Below, piece by piece: positions 24,965-34,561 of a stretch of 53,190 bases of DNA. The stretch lies in assembly GCA_013822855.1 (NCBI GenBank), contig PNLE01000005.1, positions 1 through 53,190 on the forward strand, written 5' to 3'. The first letter of the stretch is position 1; the number at the start of each line of letters is the position of its first letter. A program made the position numbers and the translations under genes. The notes beneath the pieces were generated by a model that did not search any database, was not told the DNA's origin, and saw only the letters and a program-made list of their open reading frames with translations. The DNA is from Planctomyces sp. Lineage in GTDB: Bacteria; Planctomycetota; Planctomycetia; Planctomycetales; Planctomycetaceae.

Positions 24965-26566
24965 CTAATGTCTCAATTTCCGCAGCAGGACCGACATGCC
25001 GTAGGTCTCTTCGAAGAGCGAGCCGGTCTGCTTGAGGGCCAGTTGCTCCAAGGCCAGATCTTCGACCTGCGGCAAGCTGATGACCAATCGCGAGCCTTCA
25101 CGGGCAAACCACAACTCGTGCAGGCGCTGGCTATGCGAGGCATCGAGGGCATCGGCCAACCGCAACAGAGCCGCCATCTTCACCACGGCGATCCGCTGAT
25201 CTCGATCCAGCTGCGTGAAACCAATATGGGTCGGCTTGGGTGAGGTCTTGCGATGGTAGCGGGCCGTCAGGCCGATGAGCATCACATCGGTGCGGCTCAG
25301 CCCGAAAAGTTCGCTGTTCAGGATGAGATACATCGAGTGCTTGTGATAGCCACTCGGCCCGACATACAGCCCGATCTCGTGCAAGAGGGCGGCGACCGTC
25401 AGCAACAGCTCGAACCGCGGCTCCAGGTGATGCTCTTCCCGCAGTCCCTGGAAGAGGATTTTGCAGAGTTTCGCCACATGGCGGGCGTGGGCCTCGGCGA
25501 AATCGAATTTGCGGCCGAGTTCGATCGCCGAACGGACGACCTGGTTGCGGAAGTCCTCGTTGAGTGCACCGCGAGCCGCCATCTCCGTCAGCATGCCATC
25601 ACGGAGGTTGATGTTGGCGACGTGGATTTCGTCGAGATGGAACGCCTTCGCCATCTGCACGTACGCCAACAGCGCCGGCCCCAAGGTTCCCGCATCGGGG
25701 AAAGAAATATGGTAACGGTGGACGATCTTGTCTTCGTTCAGGTCGAGGATGGTGTTCGTCAGTTGTTCCAGTTGATCGACCTTGAGGCGCACCATACCGT
25801 CGGTCCCCACTTCGCCCGCCAGTTGGTGCGCCGCGAAGCGCATATCGCCGCCCAGCGCAACGAGATGCTTGATCTCGCCCCGGTTGATGTGCTGGGCCAC
25901 CTGCTCGATCACTCGCCGCATCTGGGTTTCCATGATGTGGCGGACAGTGGTGCGCGATGTCTGATACGCTTCGACGGTTTCTCGCAAACGCAGCGAACCG
26001 AGCCGATAGGTCTGGGAGAACTGGACATCACACTTCTGGAGGATCAGCACTTCCGTACTGCCGCCCCCCACTTCGATCACCATCGTCCCCCATTCGGAGA
26101 ACCTCGGGTCGCCTTTGAGAAGCGGCTGGATCCCCAAATAGGTGATCCGGCTGACCTCTGCCTCGTCGATGACCTCGATCTGCAAGCCGGTGGCCGTGTA
26201 GATGCGATCCTGGAACGCTAGTTTGTTCATGGATTCGCGGACGGCACTCGTCGCCACCACGCGGATTTGATCGGGCCGTGAGAGTTCATACTCGGCGAGA
26301 ACGCGTTTGTAACTTCGCAGGACACGGACGCATTCCTCGATCGTCCCTTTGTCGATGACCCCCTTCGAAAAGGCGTCGCGTCCGAGATTGACCGCCTGGG
26401 CCAACGTGCTGAGCAGATGAACCGAGCCGTTGTCGTGCAGTTCCGCGATCGCCATCCGGATCGACGTGGCACCGATGTCGATGACCGCCACGGGCCGGAC
26501 GTTCCCCGATGACCGGTGGCCACCACCGGCCTCAGTGCTTTCCAGACCTCGCAGACCTGTCGACAT
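24965..26566 (-). CDS. ppx: Ppx/GppA exopolyphosphatase with C-terminal HD-like domain
   Basis: 533 residues. The ASKHA-fold part has phosphate-binding loops VIDIGATSIRMAIAEL (about 27-42) and VIEVGGGSTEVLIL (about 150), with catalytic Glu expected in the EVSRITYLG region. From about residue 330 an HD-like helical domain follows (LLHEIGLYVGPSGYHKHSMYLI, TARYHRK). The family degrades polyphosphate from the end or hydrolyses pppGpp; the two cannot be told apart by eye. The position immediately upstream of ppk1 favours a polyphosphate role. An earlier, shorter start is not supported. Confidence 0.93.
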   Translation of the reverse strand: MSTGLRGLESTEAGGGHRSSGNVRPVAVIDIGATSIRMAIAELHDNGSVHLLSTLAQAVNLGRDAFSKGVIDKGTIEECVRVLRSYKRVLAEYELSRPDQIRVVATSAVRESMNKLAFQDRIYTATGLQIEVIDEAEVSRITYLGIQPLLKGDPRFSEWGTMVIEVGGGSTEVLILQKCDVQFSQTYRLGSLRLRETVEAYQTSRTTVRHIMETQMRRVIEQVAQHINRGEIKHLVALGGDMRFAAHQLAGEVGTDGMVRLKVDQLEQLTNTILDLNEDKIVHRYHISFPDAGTLGPALLAYVQMAKAFHLDEIHVANINLRDGMLTEMAARGALNEDFRNQVVRSAIELGRKFDFAEAHARHVAKLCKILFQGLREEHHLEPRFELLLTVAALLHEIGLYVGPSGYHKHSMYLILNSELFGLSRTDVMLIGLTARYHRKTSPKPTHIGFTQLDRDQRIAVVKMAALLRLADALDASHSQRLHELWFAREGSRLVISLPQVEDLALEQLALKQTGSLFEETYGMSVLLRKLRH

Positions 26567-26619
26567 TCCGGCTCCCTCCCGGTCAACGCCTCAACCGCCC
26601 CACACCTCTGAACAACGTC

Positions 26620-27621
26620 CTACGACTTGACCGCCTTTTCTTCCACGAGCTGACGAATCCACGCGGCCGCTCCCAGCGCGCCAGCGTCGTCACCCAGTTT
26701 GGCCACCTTCACTTCGCTCGTCCCGACATACGCGGGCATCACATGGTTGGCTAGCGCGGCTTCCACCTCCTCGACGAACAACTTCGGCAAAGCCTCGACC
26801 AATCCGCCCCCGAGGACGATGATATCGGGCAACAGGAGATTGATGGCTCCCGCAATCGCCACCCCCAGATGCCGCGCCCCGTCGCGGACGATCTTTTCGA
26901 CGATCGCATCCCCTTCGCGAATCGCTTCGGCAAGCGTCCCGCTGCGGATGTTCGCGAGATCGGTTCCCGCCACCCGCATCAGTTGCGGTGCCTGGCCACG
27001 ATAAGCCGCCTTCGCGATCTCGGCCGACATCGACAGCCGGCTGGCAACCGTCTCCAGGCAACCTCGTCGACCACAACCGCACATCGCCCCATTGGGAACC
27101 ACGGGGATATGGCCCAGTTCCAGACACGATGACTTGCGACCGCGGAAAATCCTTCCCTCGTAGACCAATCCCGCGCCGATGCCCGTCCCCGGAAAGACAC
27201 CCAGCGTGGTGCGGGCACCGATGGCGGCACCAAACTTGGATTCGGCGAAGACACCCGCATCGACATCGTTGAGGATCGTCGCGGGGCAGCCGAACCGCTT
27301 CTCGAGCTGATCCTTAAGGGCGACATCCTTCCAACCGAGATTGGGGGCTTCGATGATGACCCCCTTGTCGAGATCAAGCGGGCCGGGGCAACCCACCCCA
27401 ATGCCACGCAACTGGGTCGCGGGAACATCGAGTTCGGCCAGCAGCTTTTCGATGCTGTTGCAGATCCGCTCGACACCCGCCTCGGCCCCTTCGTGGCCGC
27501 GGGTCTTCTTCCGCCGGTGGCCGACCGCCTGCAGTTTCCGATCAAACAGACCGGCGTGCATCTTGGTGCCGCCCAGATCGAATCCCAGCCAGTATCCGTC
27601 GTCATGCGAAGCAGCGATCAT
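26620..27621 (-). CDS. ROK-family sugar kinase (glucokinase-like)
   Basis: 333 residues from the ATG at 27619-27621. Phosphate loop 1 is GFDLGGTKMHAGLFD, the substrate region has GVGCPGPLDLDKGVI and NDVDAGVFAE with the catalytic Asp, phosphate loop 2 is GVFPGTGIGAGLVYEG, and the zinc-binding ROK motif is GHIPVVPNGAMCGCGRRGCLETVAS. Most such enzymes phosphorylate glucose or a related hexose with ATP. It lies 53 bp before ppx/gppA in the same direction, so a polyphosphate-using or polyphosphate-linked kinase is conceivable, since polyphosphate glucokinases are also ROK proteins. That is inference. Confidence 0.9.
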   Translation of the reverse strand: MIAASHDDGYWLGFDLGGTKMHAGLFDRKLQAVGHRRKKTRGHEGAEAGVERICNSIEKLLAELDVPATQLRGIGVGCPGPLDLDKGVIIEAPNLGWKDVALKDQLEKRFGCPATILNDVDAGVFAESKFGAAIGARTTLGVFPGTGIGAGLVYEGRIFRGRKSSCLELGHIPVVPNGAMCGCGRRGCLETVASRLSMSAEIAKAAYRGQAPQLMRVAGTDLANIRSGTLAEAIREGDAIVEKIVRDGARHLGVAIAGAINLLLPDIIVLGGGLVEALPKLFVEEVEAALANHVMPAYVGTSEVKVAKLGDDAGALGAAAWIRQLVEEKAVKS

Positions 27622-27762
27622 GCGCGGAATTCCCGGTGGTGTGACAGAGAGGAGGTGATCGAAGAGGGGCGACCGTGGCGAGGCGGCAGGCAAACATCCG
27701 ATAGCGGGCGGGAGAGACTGATCCACCAATCCCTCCCCTCCCGCCGAAACCGGATTACCGCA

Positions 27763-28671
27763 CTACGACTTCTTGCGATTGGCGATGGCCTTCTGCAAGG
27801 CGACACCCATCTCACCGGGGCTGCGGGCGACCACCACACCGGCGGCTTCCAGAGCGGCCATCTTTTCTTCGGCCGTCCCGGCGCCGCCGGAGATGATCGC
27901 GCCGGCATGACCCATGCGCTTTCCTTCGGGGGCGGTCTGGCCGGCGATGAAGGCGGCGACGGGCTTGGTGACGTGGGCCTTGATGTACTCGGCGGCCTTG
28001 ATCTCGGCGTTGCCACCGATTTCACCGATCATCATGATTGCCTCGGTACCGGGATCGTTCTGGAAGAGTTCCAAGAGGTCGATGTAAGGGGTGCCGATGA
28101 TCGGGTCCCCACCAATGCCGATCGCGGTCGACTGGCCCAGACCCAGGTTTCCGAGCTGCCAGGTCGCTTCGTAGGTGAGCGTGCCACTCTTGCTGATCAG
28201 CCCCACGGTCCCGGCCTTGTGGATGTAGCCGGGCATGATGCCGATCTTGGCGATGCCGGGGGTGATCACGCCGGGGCAATTCGGACCAATGAGGCGGCTC
28301 TTGGGATAGTGGGCCAAAGCCTTCTTGACCCGCGCCATGTCCAGCACGGGAATCCCTTCGGTGATGCAGACGATCAGTTCGATGCCGGCATCGGCCGCTT
28401 CGAGGATCGAATCGGCGGCGAAGGGGGGCGGCACGAAGATGAGCGAGCAGTTGGCACCGGTCTTGGCACGGGCTTCGGCCACGGTGTTGAAGACGGGGAA
28501 GTCGTCGACAGTCGTCCCCCCCTTGCCGGGAGTGACGCCACCGACGAACACGTCTTCACCAGGACGATGCTCCTTGGCATACGCCCGGCACTGCTGGCTA
28601 TGGAACAGACCGGCCTTGCCAGTGATCCCCTGGCAAATGATCTTGGTGTTCTTATCAACAAGAATCGACAT
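27763..28671 (-). CDS. sucD: succinyl-CoA ligase (ADP-forming) subunit alpha
   Basis: 302 residues, near 290 as usual. The N-terminal CoA-binding motif is [18 protein letters not shown], then [10 protein letters not shown], and the phosphohistidine loop is [18 protein letters not shown]. The enzyme makes ATP (or GTP) from succinyl-CoA in the TCA cycle. The start was placed where homology begins, [10 protein letters not shown]; the frame is open upstream through the gap and into sucC but without homology. It follows sucC by 116 bp on the minus strand. Confidence 0.96.
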   Translation of the reverse strand: MSILVDKNTKIICQGITGKAGLFHSQQCRAYAKEHRPGEDVFVGGVTPGKGGTTVDDFPVFNTVAEARAKTGANCSLIFVPPPFAADSILEAADAGIELIVCITEGIPVLDMARVKKALAHYPKSRLIGPNCPGVITPGIAKIGIMPGYIHKAGTVGLISKSGTLTYEATWQLGNLGLGQSTAIGIGGDPIIGTPYIDLLELFQNDPGTEAIMMIGEIGGNAEIKAAEYIKAHVTKPVAAFIAGQTAPEGKRMGHAGAIISGGAGTAEEKMAALEAAGVVVARSPGEMGVALQKAIANRKKS

Positions 28672-28787
28672 TTCGGAAATTCTTTCTGGGACGATGAAGC
28701 CTGGATGTATGAGATTCGGGTTCATTCGCAAGGCTTGGAAGAGCGATGCGAGACCACTTATTGAGAAGACCGACTTGAGAAGACCGA

Positions 28788-29972
<1,185 letters not shown>

Positions 29973-30150
29973 GCGTTCTTCCGTTTGTTCGGAGGGCCCT
30001 TACCCCGGTGAAACCCCGCGGCAAGTCGACGGCCAGGTGACTCGAAATGGCGGGACTGTTCAGTCCACGCAGCGCGTGAGATGATATCGGGCGCGGGAGC
30101 GGGCTTCCAACGGACGCCCCCGAATTGATGATTTTCTCGCATCCCGGCCC

Positions 30151-31302
30151 ATGCGTCCCACCTCTGAAAACATGAGCACTCCATCCTCTCCCGCAACCCG
30201 CCCGGTAGCCCGATTTATGCCCCTTCCCGATGAAATCGCCAGAACCGGGATCACCACCGCCATTGAGATCTGGCTCGATGCCGGGAGCGGTCGCGGCCTA
30301 CCCGCCGCAGGGAAACTGGTCAATATCGTGGAACTGGCCTGCCACATCGAAGCCACCGCCCGCAAACCAGGAAACGTCCATCCGACAGCCAGTTTCGTCG
30401 ACTTGTCTTATGCAGATTTCATTCAGGCCGGAACCCGACTCGGAACGTTCTGCGGTCTGAGACATGTGGGCCATGGCGAGAAATCACTGGCGCTTGGCGA
30501 GTTCATCGAACAGGCAACCCGTGCTTCCCAAGGGAATGCCCCATCCAACGTGAACCTCGGGATCGTCCTGCTGATGGCCCCGCTGATCCTCACTTGGCGC
30601 GAAGGGATCAATCGAGCCGAATGGGAGATGGCGACCGCGAATCTCGTGGGCGGATCAACCATCGAAGATGCAGCGGCGACGTTTCGCGCGATCGCTGCTT
30701 CGCGGCCCGGTGGCATGGGGAAGGTTGCCGAGCAGGATGTCGCCGCGCCGCCGACTGTCACGCTCCTGGCGGCGATGGAACTGGCCAAAGAGCGTGACCA
30801 GATCGCCGCCTGCTACGCCACCGGCTTCCAACCCCTGTTCCAAGCCTGGCTGCCATGCCTCGAGCGATGGATCGAGGTCGTCACCAGTGCGGCTGTTTAT
30901 CCGGGTGCCACTGCTGCCTCGCCCAGCAGTGTCTTGCTTGCTCCCCCCAACTGGGAAAACGCCCCCTGGTGGGAACTCGCCACCATCGGCCTGCAACTCG
31001 AAATGCTGGCGAAGAGCGGCGATTCTCTGATCACCCGCAAAAATGGCCTGGAAGTGGGCCGGAAAGTGCAAGAATTCGCTGGGCAAGTTTTACTGGCAAA
31101 GTGGCCTCACACCGACGCCAGCTGGACTCTCCTCGACGAATTCGACAACTGGCTGCGGGCCGACGGCCACAAACGAAACCCCGGCACCACCGCCGACTTC
31201 ATCGCTGCCACTTGGTTGATCTATTTACGTAGTAGGATCCGCTGTGCGGACCATATTCAATACGCCACTCCATACACCTCAGTTGATCACGTAGATTTCT
31301 GA
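30151..31302 (+). CDS. triphosphoribosyl-dephospho-CoA synthase (CitG/MdcB) family protein
   Basis: 383 residues from 30151, or 376 from the ATG at 30172. The family core is ELACHIEATARKPGNVHPTASF, then NLGIVLLMAPL, GGMGKVAEQDV and RNPGTTADFIAATW near the end. CitG transfers a triphosphoribosyl group from ATP to dephospho-CoA. Planctomycetes lack citrate lyase as a rule, and their CitG-like genes are known neighbours of tetrahydromethanopterin (H4MPT) C1 genes, so an H4MPT-pathway role is a better guess. The last 24 or so residues (from RSRIRCADH) are encoded by an inserted palindromic repeat, replacing the natural C-terminus. It is divergent from sucC. Confidence 0.85.
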   Translation: MRPTSENMSTPSSPATRPVARFMPLPDEIARTGITTAIEIWLDAGSGRGLPAAGKLVNIVELACHIEATARKPGNVHPTASFVDLSYADFIQAGTRLGTFCGLRHVGHGEKSLALGEFIEQATRASQGNAPSNVNLGIVLLMAPLILTWREGINRAEWEMATANLVGGSTIEDAAATFRAIAASRPGGMGKVAEQDVAAPPTVTLLAAMELAKERDQIAACYATGFQPLFQAWLPCLERWIEVVTSAAVYPGATAASPSSVLLAPPNWENAPWWELATIGLQLEMLAKSGDSLITRKNGLEVGRKVQEFAGQVLLAKWPHTDASWTLLDEFDNWLRADGHKRNPGTTADFIAATWLIYLRSRIRCADHIQYATPYTSVDHVDF

Positions 31303-31352
31303 CAAGCCAACAATCATTTCACATTCAACATGGTCCGCACAGCGGACCCTAC
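31232..31352. repeat. REPIN: paired GTAG palindromes, CCGC-type
   Basis: A GTAG-headed palindrome at 31232-31254 (GATCCGC/GCGGACC around TGT) and its inverted mate at 31330-31352 ending CCTAC, 75 bp apart. This is the classic layout of REPs mobilised in pairs by RAYT (REP-associated tyrosine) transposases: GTAG tetranucleotide, hairpin, spacer, mirror hairpin, CTAC. It overlaps the stop end of the CitG-like gene and runs to just before the PTPS-like gene. Confidence 0.8.
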
Positions 31353-31377
31353 ATCCCTTAACCAACGAAAACCCACC

Positions 31378-31863
31378 ATGCCCGAATTCCGCGTTCGTGT
31401 CACCAAAGATCATCTCGTCTTCAGTGCCGCCCATTTCATCACGTTCAACGGCAACATCTGCGAGCGGCTGCACGGCCACAATTGGCGCGTCGCCGTCGAG
31501 ATCACGGGGCCACTGGACGAGAACAGCTATGTGTTCGACTTCATCGCCCTGCGGGATGCGACGCAGAGGCTCGTCCACGAGTTGGATCATAAGGTCCTAT
31601 TGCCTCTCCAGCATCCGACGATCAAGGTGGAGGTCGGCAGCAAGGAGGTTGAAGCCAAGTTCGAGGATCGCCGCTGGGTCTTCCCGCTGGAAGACTGCGC
31701 CCTGCTCCCCATCGCCAACACGACCGCGGAACTCCTGGCCGAGTGGTTCGCAAAGCATTTGTGCGAAGTCGTCCGCGCCTGGCCGGGCCAGCAGGTGAAG
31801 TTCGTGCAGGCGGAAGTCGAAGAAAACTTCGGCCAATGGGGGATCTGCAAGGTGGAAGTGTAA
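31378..31863 (+). CDS. 6-pyruvoyltetrahydropterin synthase/QueD-family protein
   Basis: 161 residues. Zinc ligands are visible: His in VFSAAHF (about 17-21) and the two His of RLHGHNW (about 36-40), with the catalytic Cys just before in NICERLHGH. Later FDFIALRDATQRLVHELDHK and NTTAELLAEWFAKHL match the family, and the conserved Glu lies in VEENFGQWG. It acts on dihydroneopterin triphosphate-type pterins. Beside the CitG-like gene it probably serves H4MPT or a related pterin rather than queuosine, which is inference. A frame start at 31330 lies inside the REPIN and is rejected; MPEFRVRVT is the family start. There is no clear ribosome site. Confidence 0.87.
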   Translation: MPEFRVRVTKDHLVFSAAHFITFNGNICERLHGHNWRVAVEITGPLDENSYVFDFIALRDATQRLVHELDHKVLLPLQHPTIKVEVGSKEVEAKFEDRRWVFPLEDCALLPIANTTAELLAEWFAKHLCEVVRAWPGQQVKFVQAEVEENFGQWGICKVEV

Positions 31864-31910
31864 GGGAGGAGAAAAAGAAAGAAGGCGGGAAGGGAAGAAG
31901 CCAGAGTTTC

Positions 31911-31934
31911 GTAGGGCAGGCTCCCGCTTGCCGG
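31911..31934 (+). repeat. single GTAG palindrome, GCAGGC-type
   Basis: GTAG followed by GGCAGGCTCCCGCTTGCCGG, whose GGCAGG and CTTGCC arms pair imperfectly. The same element, with GAGTTTC/AAGTTTC upstream, recurs at 32319-32341, and a reverse-strand copy lies at 34677-34697. Confidence 0.75.
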
Positions 31935-32010
31935 AGCGACATGCGATTTCGTGACGCCTACATGCCATTTGCCGGCAAAACCTGATTTGAATTGATTATG
32001 GAAAACGCCC

Positions 32011-32277
32011 ATGCCGCGAACCGTGCATCGAGCAGACATTGTTTTGACAATTGCCGTGGTGCTGTATGTCGGATCGTTTATCGCACTCTCACGAATCGGA
32101 ATCCGCGAGGCTCAAAAGTTCAACTCGCACGGATACTACTTTGTCGAACCGACAAGCACGACCCGTGACCGCATCCACGTCTCCCTCTAGATCTTCTTCT
32201 TGCCGCTGGTGCAAATCGACTATTACGTCAACGGAGGTATCGGGCCATCCATTCCGCCATTACGAGAGATCAATTAA
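32011..32277 (+). pseudogene. small membrane protein gene interrupted by an in-frame TAG
   Basis: From ATG at 32011 a 59-codon frame reads a single clean TM helix (IVLTIAVVLYVGSFIALS) then GYYFVEPTSTT and stops at TAG, 32188-32190. In the same frame reading continues at once as IFFLPLVQIDYYVNGGIGPSIP, ending at TAA 32275-32277. The downstream part has clear protein character (hydrophobic second segment, YY and GG motifs). This looks like an 88-residue two-TM protein with a nonsense mutation, or a 59-residue product followed by decay. It lies in the REP-rich patch. Confidence 0.5.
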
Positions 32278-32318
32278 ATACAAATTGCACCTCGCGAAAA
32301 ACTTCCGATTCAAGTTTC

Positions 32319-32341
32319 GTAGGGCAGGCTCCCGCCTGCCG
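32319..32341 (+). repeat. single GTAG palindrome, GCAGGC-type, copy 2
   Basis: GTAG then GGCAGGCTCCCGCCTGCC with a perfect GGCAGGC/GCCTGCC stem. It differs from the 31911 copy by one base in the stem and is followed within 18 bp by a TGCAT-type REPIN. Confidence 0.8.
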
Positions 32342-32358
32342 ATTGCGATCACTCAAGT

Positions 32359-32435
32359 GTAGGGTGCATGGAGTCCTCGGAATGCACCATGCTTGCTTAG
32401 GTCAACCAAAGATGGTGCATTGGCATGTACATTAC
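32359..32435. repeat. REPIN: GTAG palindrome pair, GGTGCAT-type, copy 1
   Basis: The left element (32359-32390) is GTAG + GGTGCAT...ATGCACCAT. The right, inverted element (32412-32435) is ATGGTGCATTGG...ATTAC, in which the mate of CCCTAC has decayed. The spacer is about 21 bp. The SGNH gene start lies 60 bp beyond it. Confidence 0.8.
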
Positions 32436-32494
32436 AAAATTTTATCGATTCGTTTGATCCTGATCGTCGTTTCATCACAATTCGCGAGCCTCTC

Positions 32495-33124
32495 ATGCCC
32501 CATGCCGTGCTGCTTGGCGATTCGATTTTCGACAATGCGGCTTACGTGGCCGAAGGTTCCCCGGTCATCGAGCACTTGCGGAAGAGGTTGCCGACAGACT
32601 GGCAGGCCACACTTCTCGCCCGCGATGGAGCCGTAGTGGAGAATGTTCCCCGGCAGTTGCAGGGCCTTCCTGACGGAACAACTCATCTGGTACTCAGTGC
32701 CGGTGGCAACAACGCTCTCGAAAGCGCCCCGCTCTTTCGATCCAGCGGAGCGGATCTGCCAGCACTTCTTCATGACCTGGCGGAGATGCAGCAAGCGTTT
32801 CAATTTGAATACCGGCAATTGCTTTGCCTGCTGGCCAACCGCGTGCCGAACATCGTCGTCTGCACGATCTACGATTCCATACCCGGCTTAACGGCCACGG
32901 ATCGGATGGGATTGTCGCTTTTCAACGACATCATCGTCCGCGAGGCGGTCTCGGCGGGAGTTCCTGTGCTCGACCTGCGGTTGATCTGCGACGAGGACCG
33001 CGACTACTCGTCAATCTCACCGATCGAACCGTCGGAGATCGGAGGATCAAAAATCGCCCGTGCGATCGCTTTGATCCTGCGCGGCCATGATTTCTCGTTG
33101 GGTAGAACCGTGATTTACTCGTGA
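32495..33124 (+). CDS. SGNH/GDSL-type hydrolase-like protein
   Basis: 209 residues. Block I is AVLLGDSIFDN with the GDS nucleophile serine at about residue 10. Block III appears as LVLSAGGNNALES, giving the oxyanion-hole Gly and Asn. The expected terminal D-x-x-H of block V is not seen; in its place is YSSISPIEPSEIGGSKIA. Such esterase-fold proteins act on acyl esters, but lack of the catalytic His may mean altered chemistry. There is no signal peptide, so it is cytosolic. The frame upstream to 32393 overlaps the REPIN and is not expected to be coding. Confidence 0.78.
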   Translation: MPHAVLLGDSIFDNAAYVAEGSPVIEHLRKRLPTDWQATLLARDGAVVENVPRQLQGLPDGTTHLVLSAGGNNALESAPLFRSSGADLPALLHDLAEMQQAFQFEYRQLLCLLANRVPNIVVCTIYDSIPGLTATDRMGLSLFNDIIVREAVSAGVPVLDLRLICDEDRDYSSISPIEPSEIGGSKIARAIALILRGHDFSLGRTVIYS

Positions 33125-33218
33125 ATCCGCGCCCTGAATAGATCCTTACAATGGCTCCTTTCGAGACTTCGTTGGCCACCTGAGTTCCAATGGCCCCCTC
33201 ACACTGAGGGCGACAAAT

Positions 33219-33298
33219 GTGGGGTGCATGAAGCCTTCGGAATGCACCATCCCTGCCGATCACTGCGAAGGAAGATGGTGCATTGGCATGCACCCTAC
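33219..33298. repeat. REPIN: GGTGCAT-type, copy 2
   Basis: The left element (33219-33250) has the head GTGG in place of GTAG and the arms GGTGCAT/ATGCACC; the right element (33275-33298) is intact and ends CCCTAC. It lies between the convergent SGNH and small membrane-protein genes. Confidence 0.8.
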
Positions 33299-33350
33299 CG
33301 ATCGCTTCCTCGAAAATTCCCAGTGGACGCCTGCCCGATATCCGTTGGAT

Positions 33351-33641
33351 TCATGAAATCATTTCCGACAACCTCAGGCAGACGCTGAGTTGAATATAGG
33401 ACAGCAGCAGAATCCATATCATAAACCCCAAGATGGCCATCCAATGCAATCTTCCGACGCTGGCGAGCAACAGGGGAACGTAGAGGGCAGAAGTCATCAG
33501 CACCAATACTGTAGAGACTGCAAGAAAGATGACAGCATCATCAAGGTCGCTTGGAAGAAATACGCAGATTGCCAGAAGTGTATAAACCCCATAGCCCAGA
33601 CCGGCCCACAGCAGCCAGAGATTGCGAGGGCTGCGTTCCAT
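33351..33641 (-). CDS. small four-helix membrane protein, paralogue 1
   Basis: 96 residues starting MERSPRNLWLLWAGLGYG; AGGAGAT-like GGGAGAT lies upstream of the ATG. Hydrophobic runs at about 8-28, 34-52, 56-70 and 72-90 predict three or four TM helices with almost no loops. The N-terminus and the GRLHWMAILGFMIWILLLSYIQL block are near-identical in type to the gene at 33727-34014, so the pair is a tandem duplication. No known family is recognised. The function is unknown. Confidence 0.68.
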   Translation of the reverse strand: MERSPRNLWLLWAGLGYGVYTLLAICVFLPSDLDDAVIFLAVSTVLVLMTSALYVPLLLASVGRLHWMAILGFMIWILLLSYIQLSVCLRLSEMIS

Positions 33642-33726
33642 GAGAAATCTCCCAAGGTCGACAATGTGAACAGAGAGCGGACAGAGTTTGTCAGCTTCCG
33701 TCCTGTGAGTCATCGAACTCGCCTCT

Positions 33727-34014
33727 TCAGGCACCCAGAGAGAAACAAGCACATAGGAAAACCAGTTGAATCCCTGAAAGCATGAGAATCCAAATAACGA
33801 AGGACAACAAGGCAAGCCAGTGCAGGCGGCCATTCGTTGCTGCGATGCCGAGAATGAATAGCAAGGCGATCACAGGGAAAAACCACACTCCCTGAGTGAG
33901 CAGAATCAGTGTCTGCAGATTGAGATCCCTGCCGAGCATTATGACCAAAACTGTATAGAGTCCATCGCCCAAGCCAGCCCACAGCAGCCAAAGATTGCGG
34001 TTGGTGCGTTCCAT
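33727..34014 (-). CDS. small four-helix membrane protein, paralogue 2
   Basis: 95 residues starting MERTNRNLWLLWAGLGDG, with AGGGAT upstream. GRLHWLALLSFVIWILMLSGIQL near the C-terminus matches paralogue 1 block for block, while the middle (LGRDLNLQTLILLTQGVW) differs. Both ends are conserved and the middle has drifted, which fits an older duplication. It is on the same strand as paralogue 1, 85 bp upstream of it, and divergent from the 153-residue membrane gene by 35 bp. Confidence 0.68.
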   Translation of the reverse strand: MERTNRNLWLLWAGLGDGLYTVLVIMLGRDLNLQTLILLTQGVWFFPVIALLFILGIAATNGRLHWLALLSFVIWILMLSGIQLVFLCACFSLGA

Positions 34015-34049
34015 GGAAATCCCTGAGCACGAGATCGGGAGCCGATTAG

Positions 34050-34511
34050 ATGTCTCGCGAGACGTTGGGGCGAATCTGGATGGTGATTGGTGTGCTGATG
34101 TGGCTGCCGGGGTTGGGAAATGTTGTGGTGCTGGGCGTGCTCGCTGCCGCAGCGGTGCCACAATGGATCCTGATCATCGTCGGAGTGGCCAACCTCCTGC
34201 AACTCACCGTCGCGACGTTGGCGATCATCGGAGGGTGGCGGTTGATTCGGAATCGGCGCGGCGGCCGGTCAATATTGACGGGGCTATCGTGGCTCTTTTT
34301 CGTCGGGCCGCTGATGTCTGCCCCCTGCTGGCTGGTGTTCGTCTTTGGGATCCTCAATGAGGATCCATTGCGGGGCGAGATTCCGAGCTGGACGACCCTA
34401 ACGATGTTTCTCACCTTGACCATTGCAACAGTGGTGTTTTCTATTCCGGCCTATCTTTCACTGCGGCTGTTGCGAAGTGGGGAATTTGGACAGGCGATTG
34501 AGGGCCGCTAG
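34050..34511 (+). CDS. integral membrane protein, unknown
   Basis: 153 residues with four predicted TM helices (about 9-30, 35-63, 75-97, 115-140) separated by short charged turns such as IRNRRGGRS. No family motif is recognised. The coding character is supported by the unbroken hydrophobic pattern and good codon bias. An ATG without a clear ribosome site is used. It is divergent from the tandem paralogues. Confidence 0.65.
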   Translation: MSRETLGRIWMVIGVLMWLPGLGNVVVLGVLAAAAVPQWILIIVGVANLLQLTVATLAIIGGWRLIRNRRGGRSILTGLSWLFFVGPLMSAPCWLVFVFGILNEDPLRGEIPSWTTLTMFLTLTIATVVFSIPAYLSLRLLRSGEFGQAIEGR

Positions 34512-34561
34512 AGCCCGTCAGCTGGCAACGGAGTTGCTCACGGGCGGCGTTGTCCCAGAAC

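Noticed and set aside
27493-28764. Open frame of 423 codons on the plus strand opposite sucD and the ROK gene start
   Set aside because: Antisense shadow crossing two genes and a gap, without homology.
31330-31377. Upstream ATG for the PTPS-like gene
   Set aside because: It lies in the right-hand palindrome of a REPIN; the family N-terminus is at 31378.
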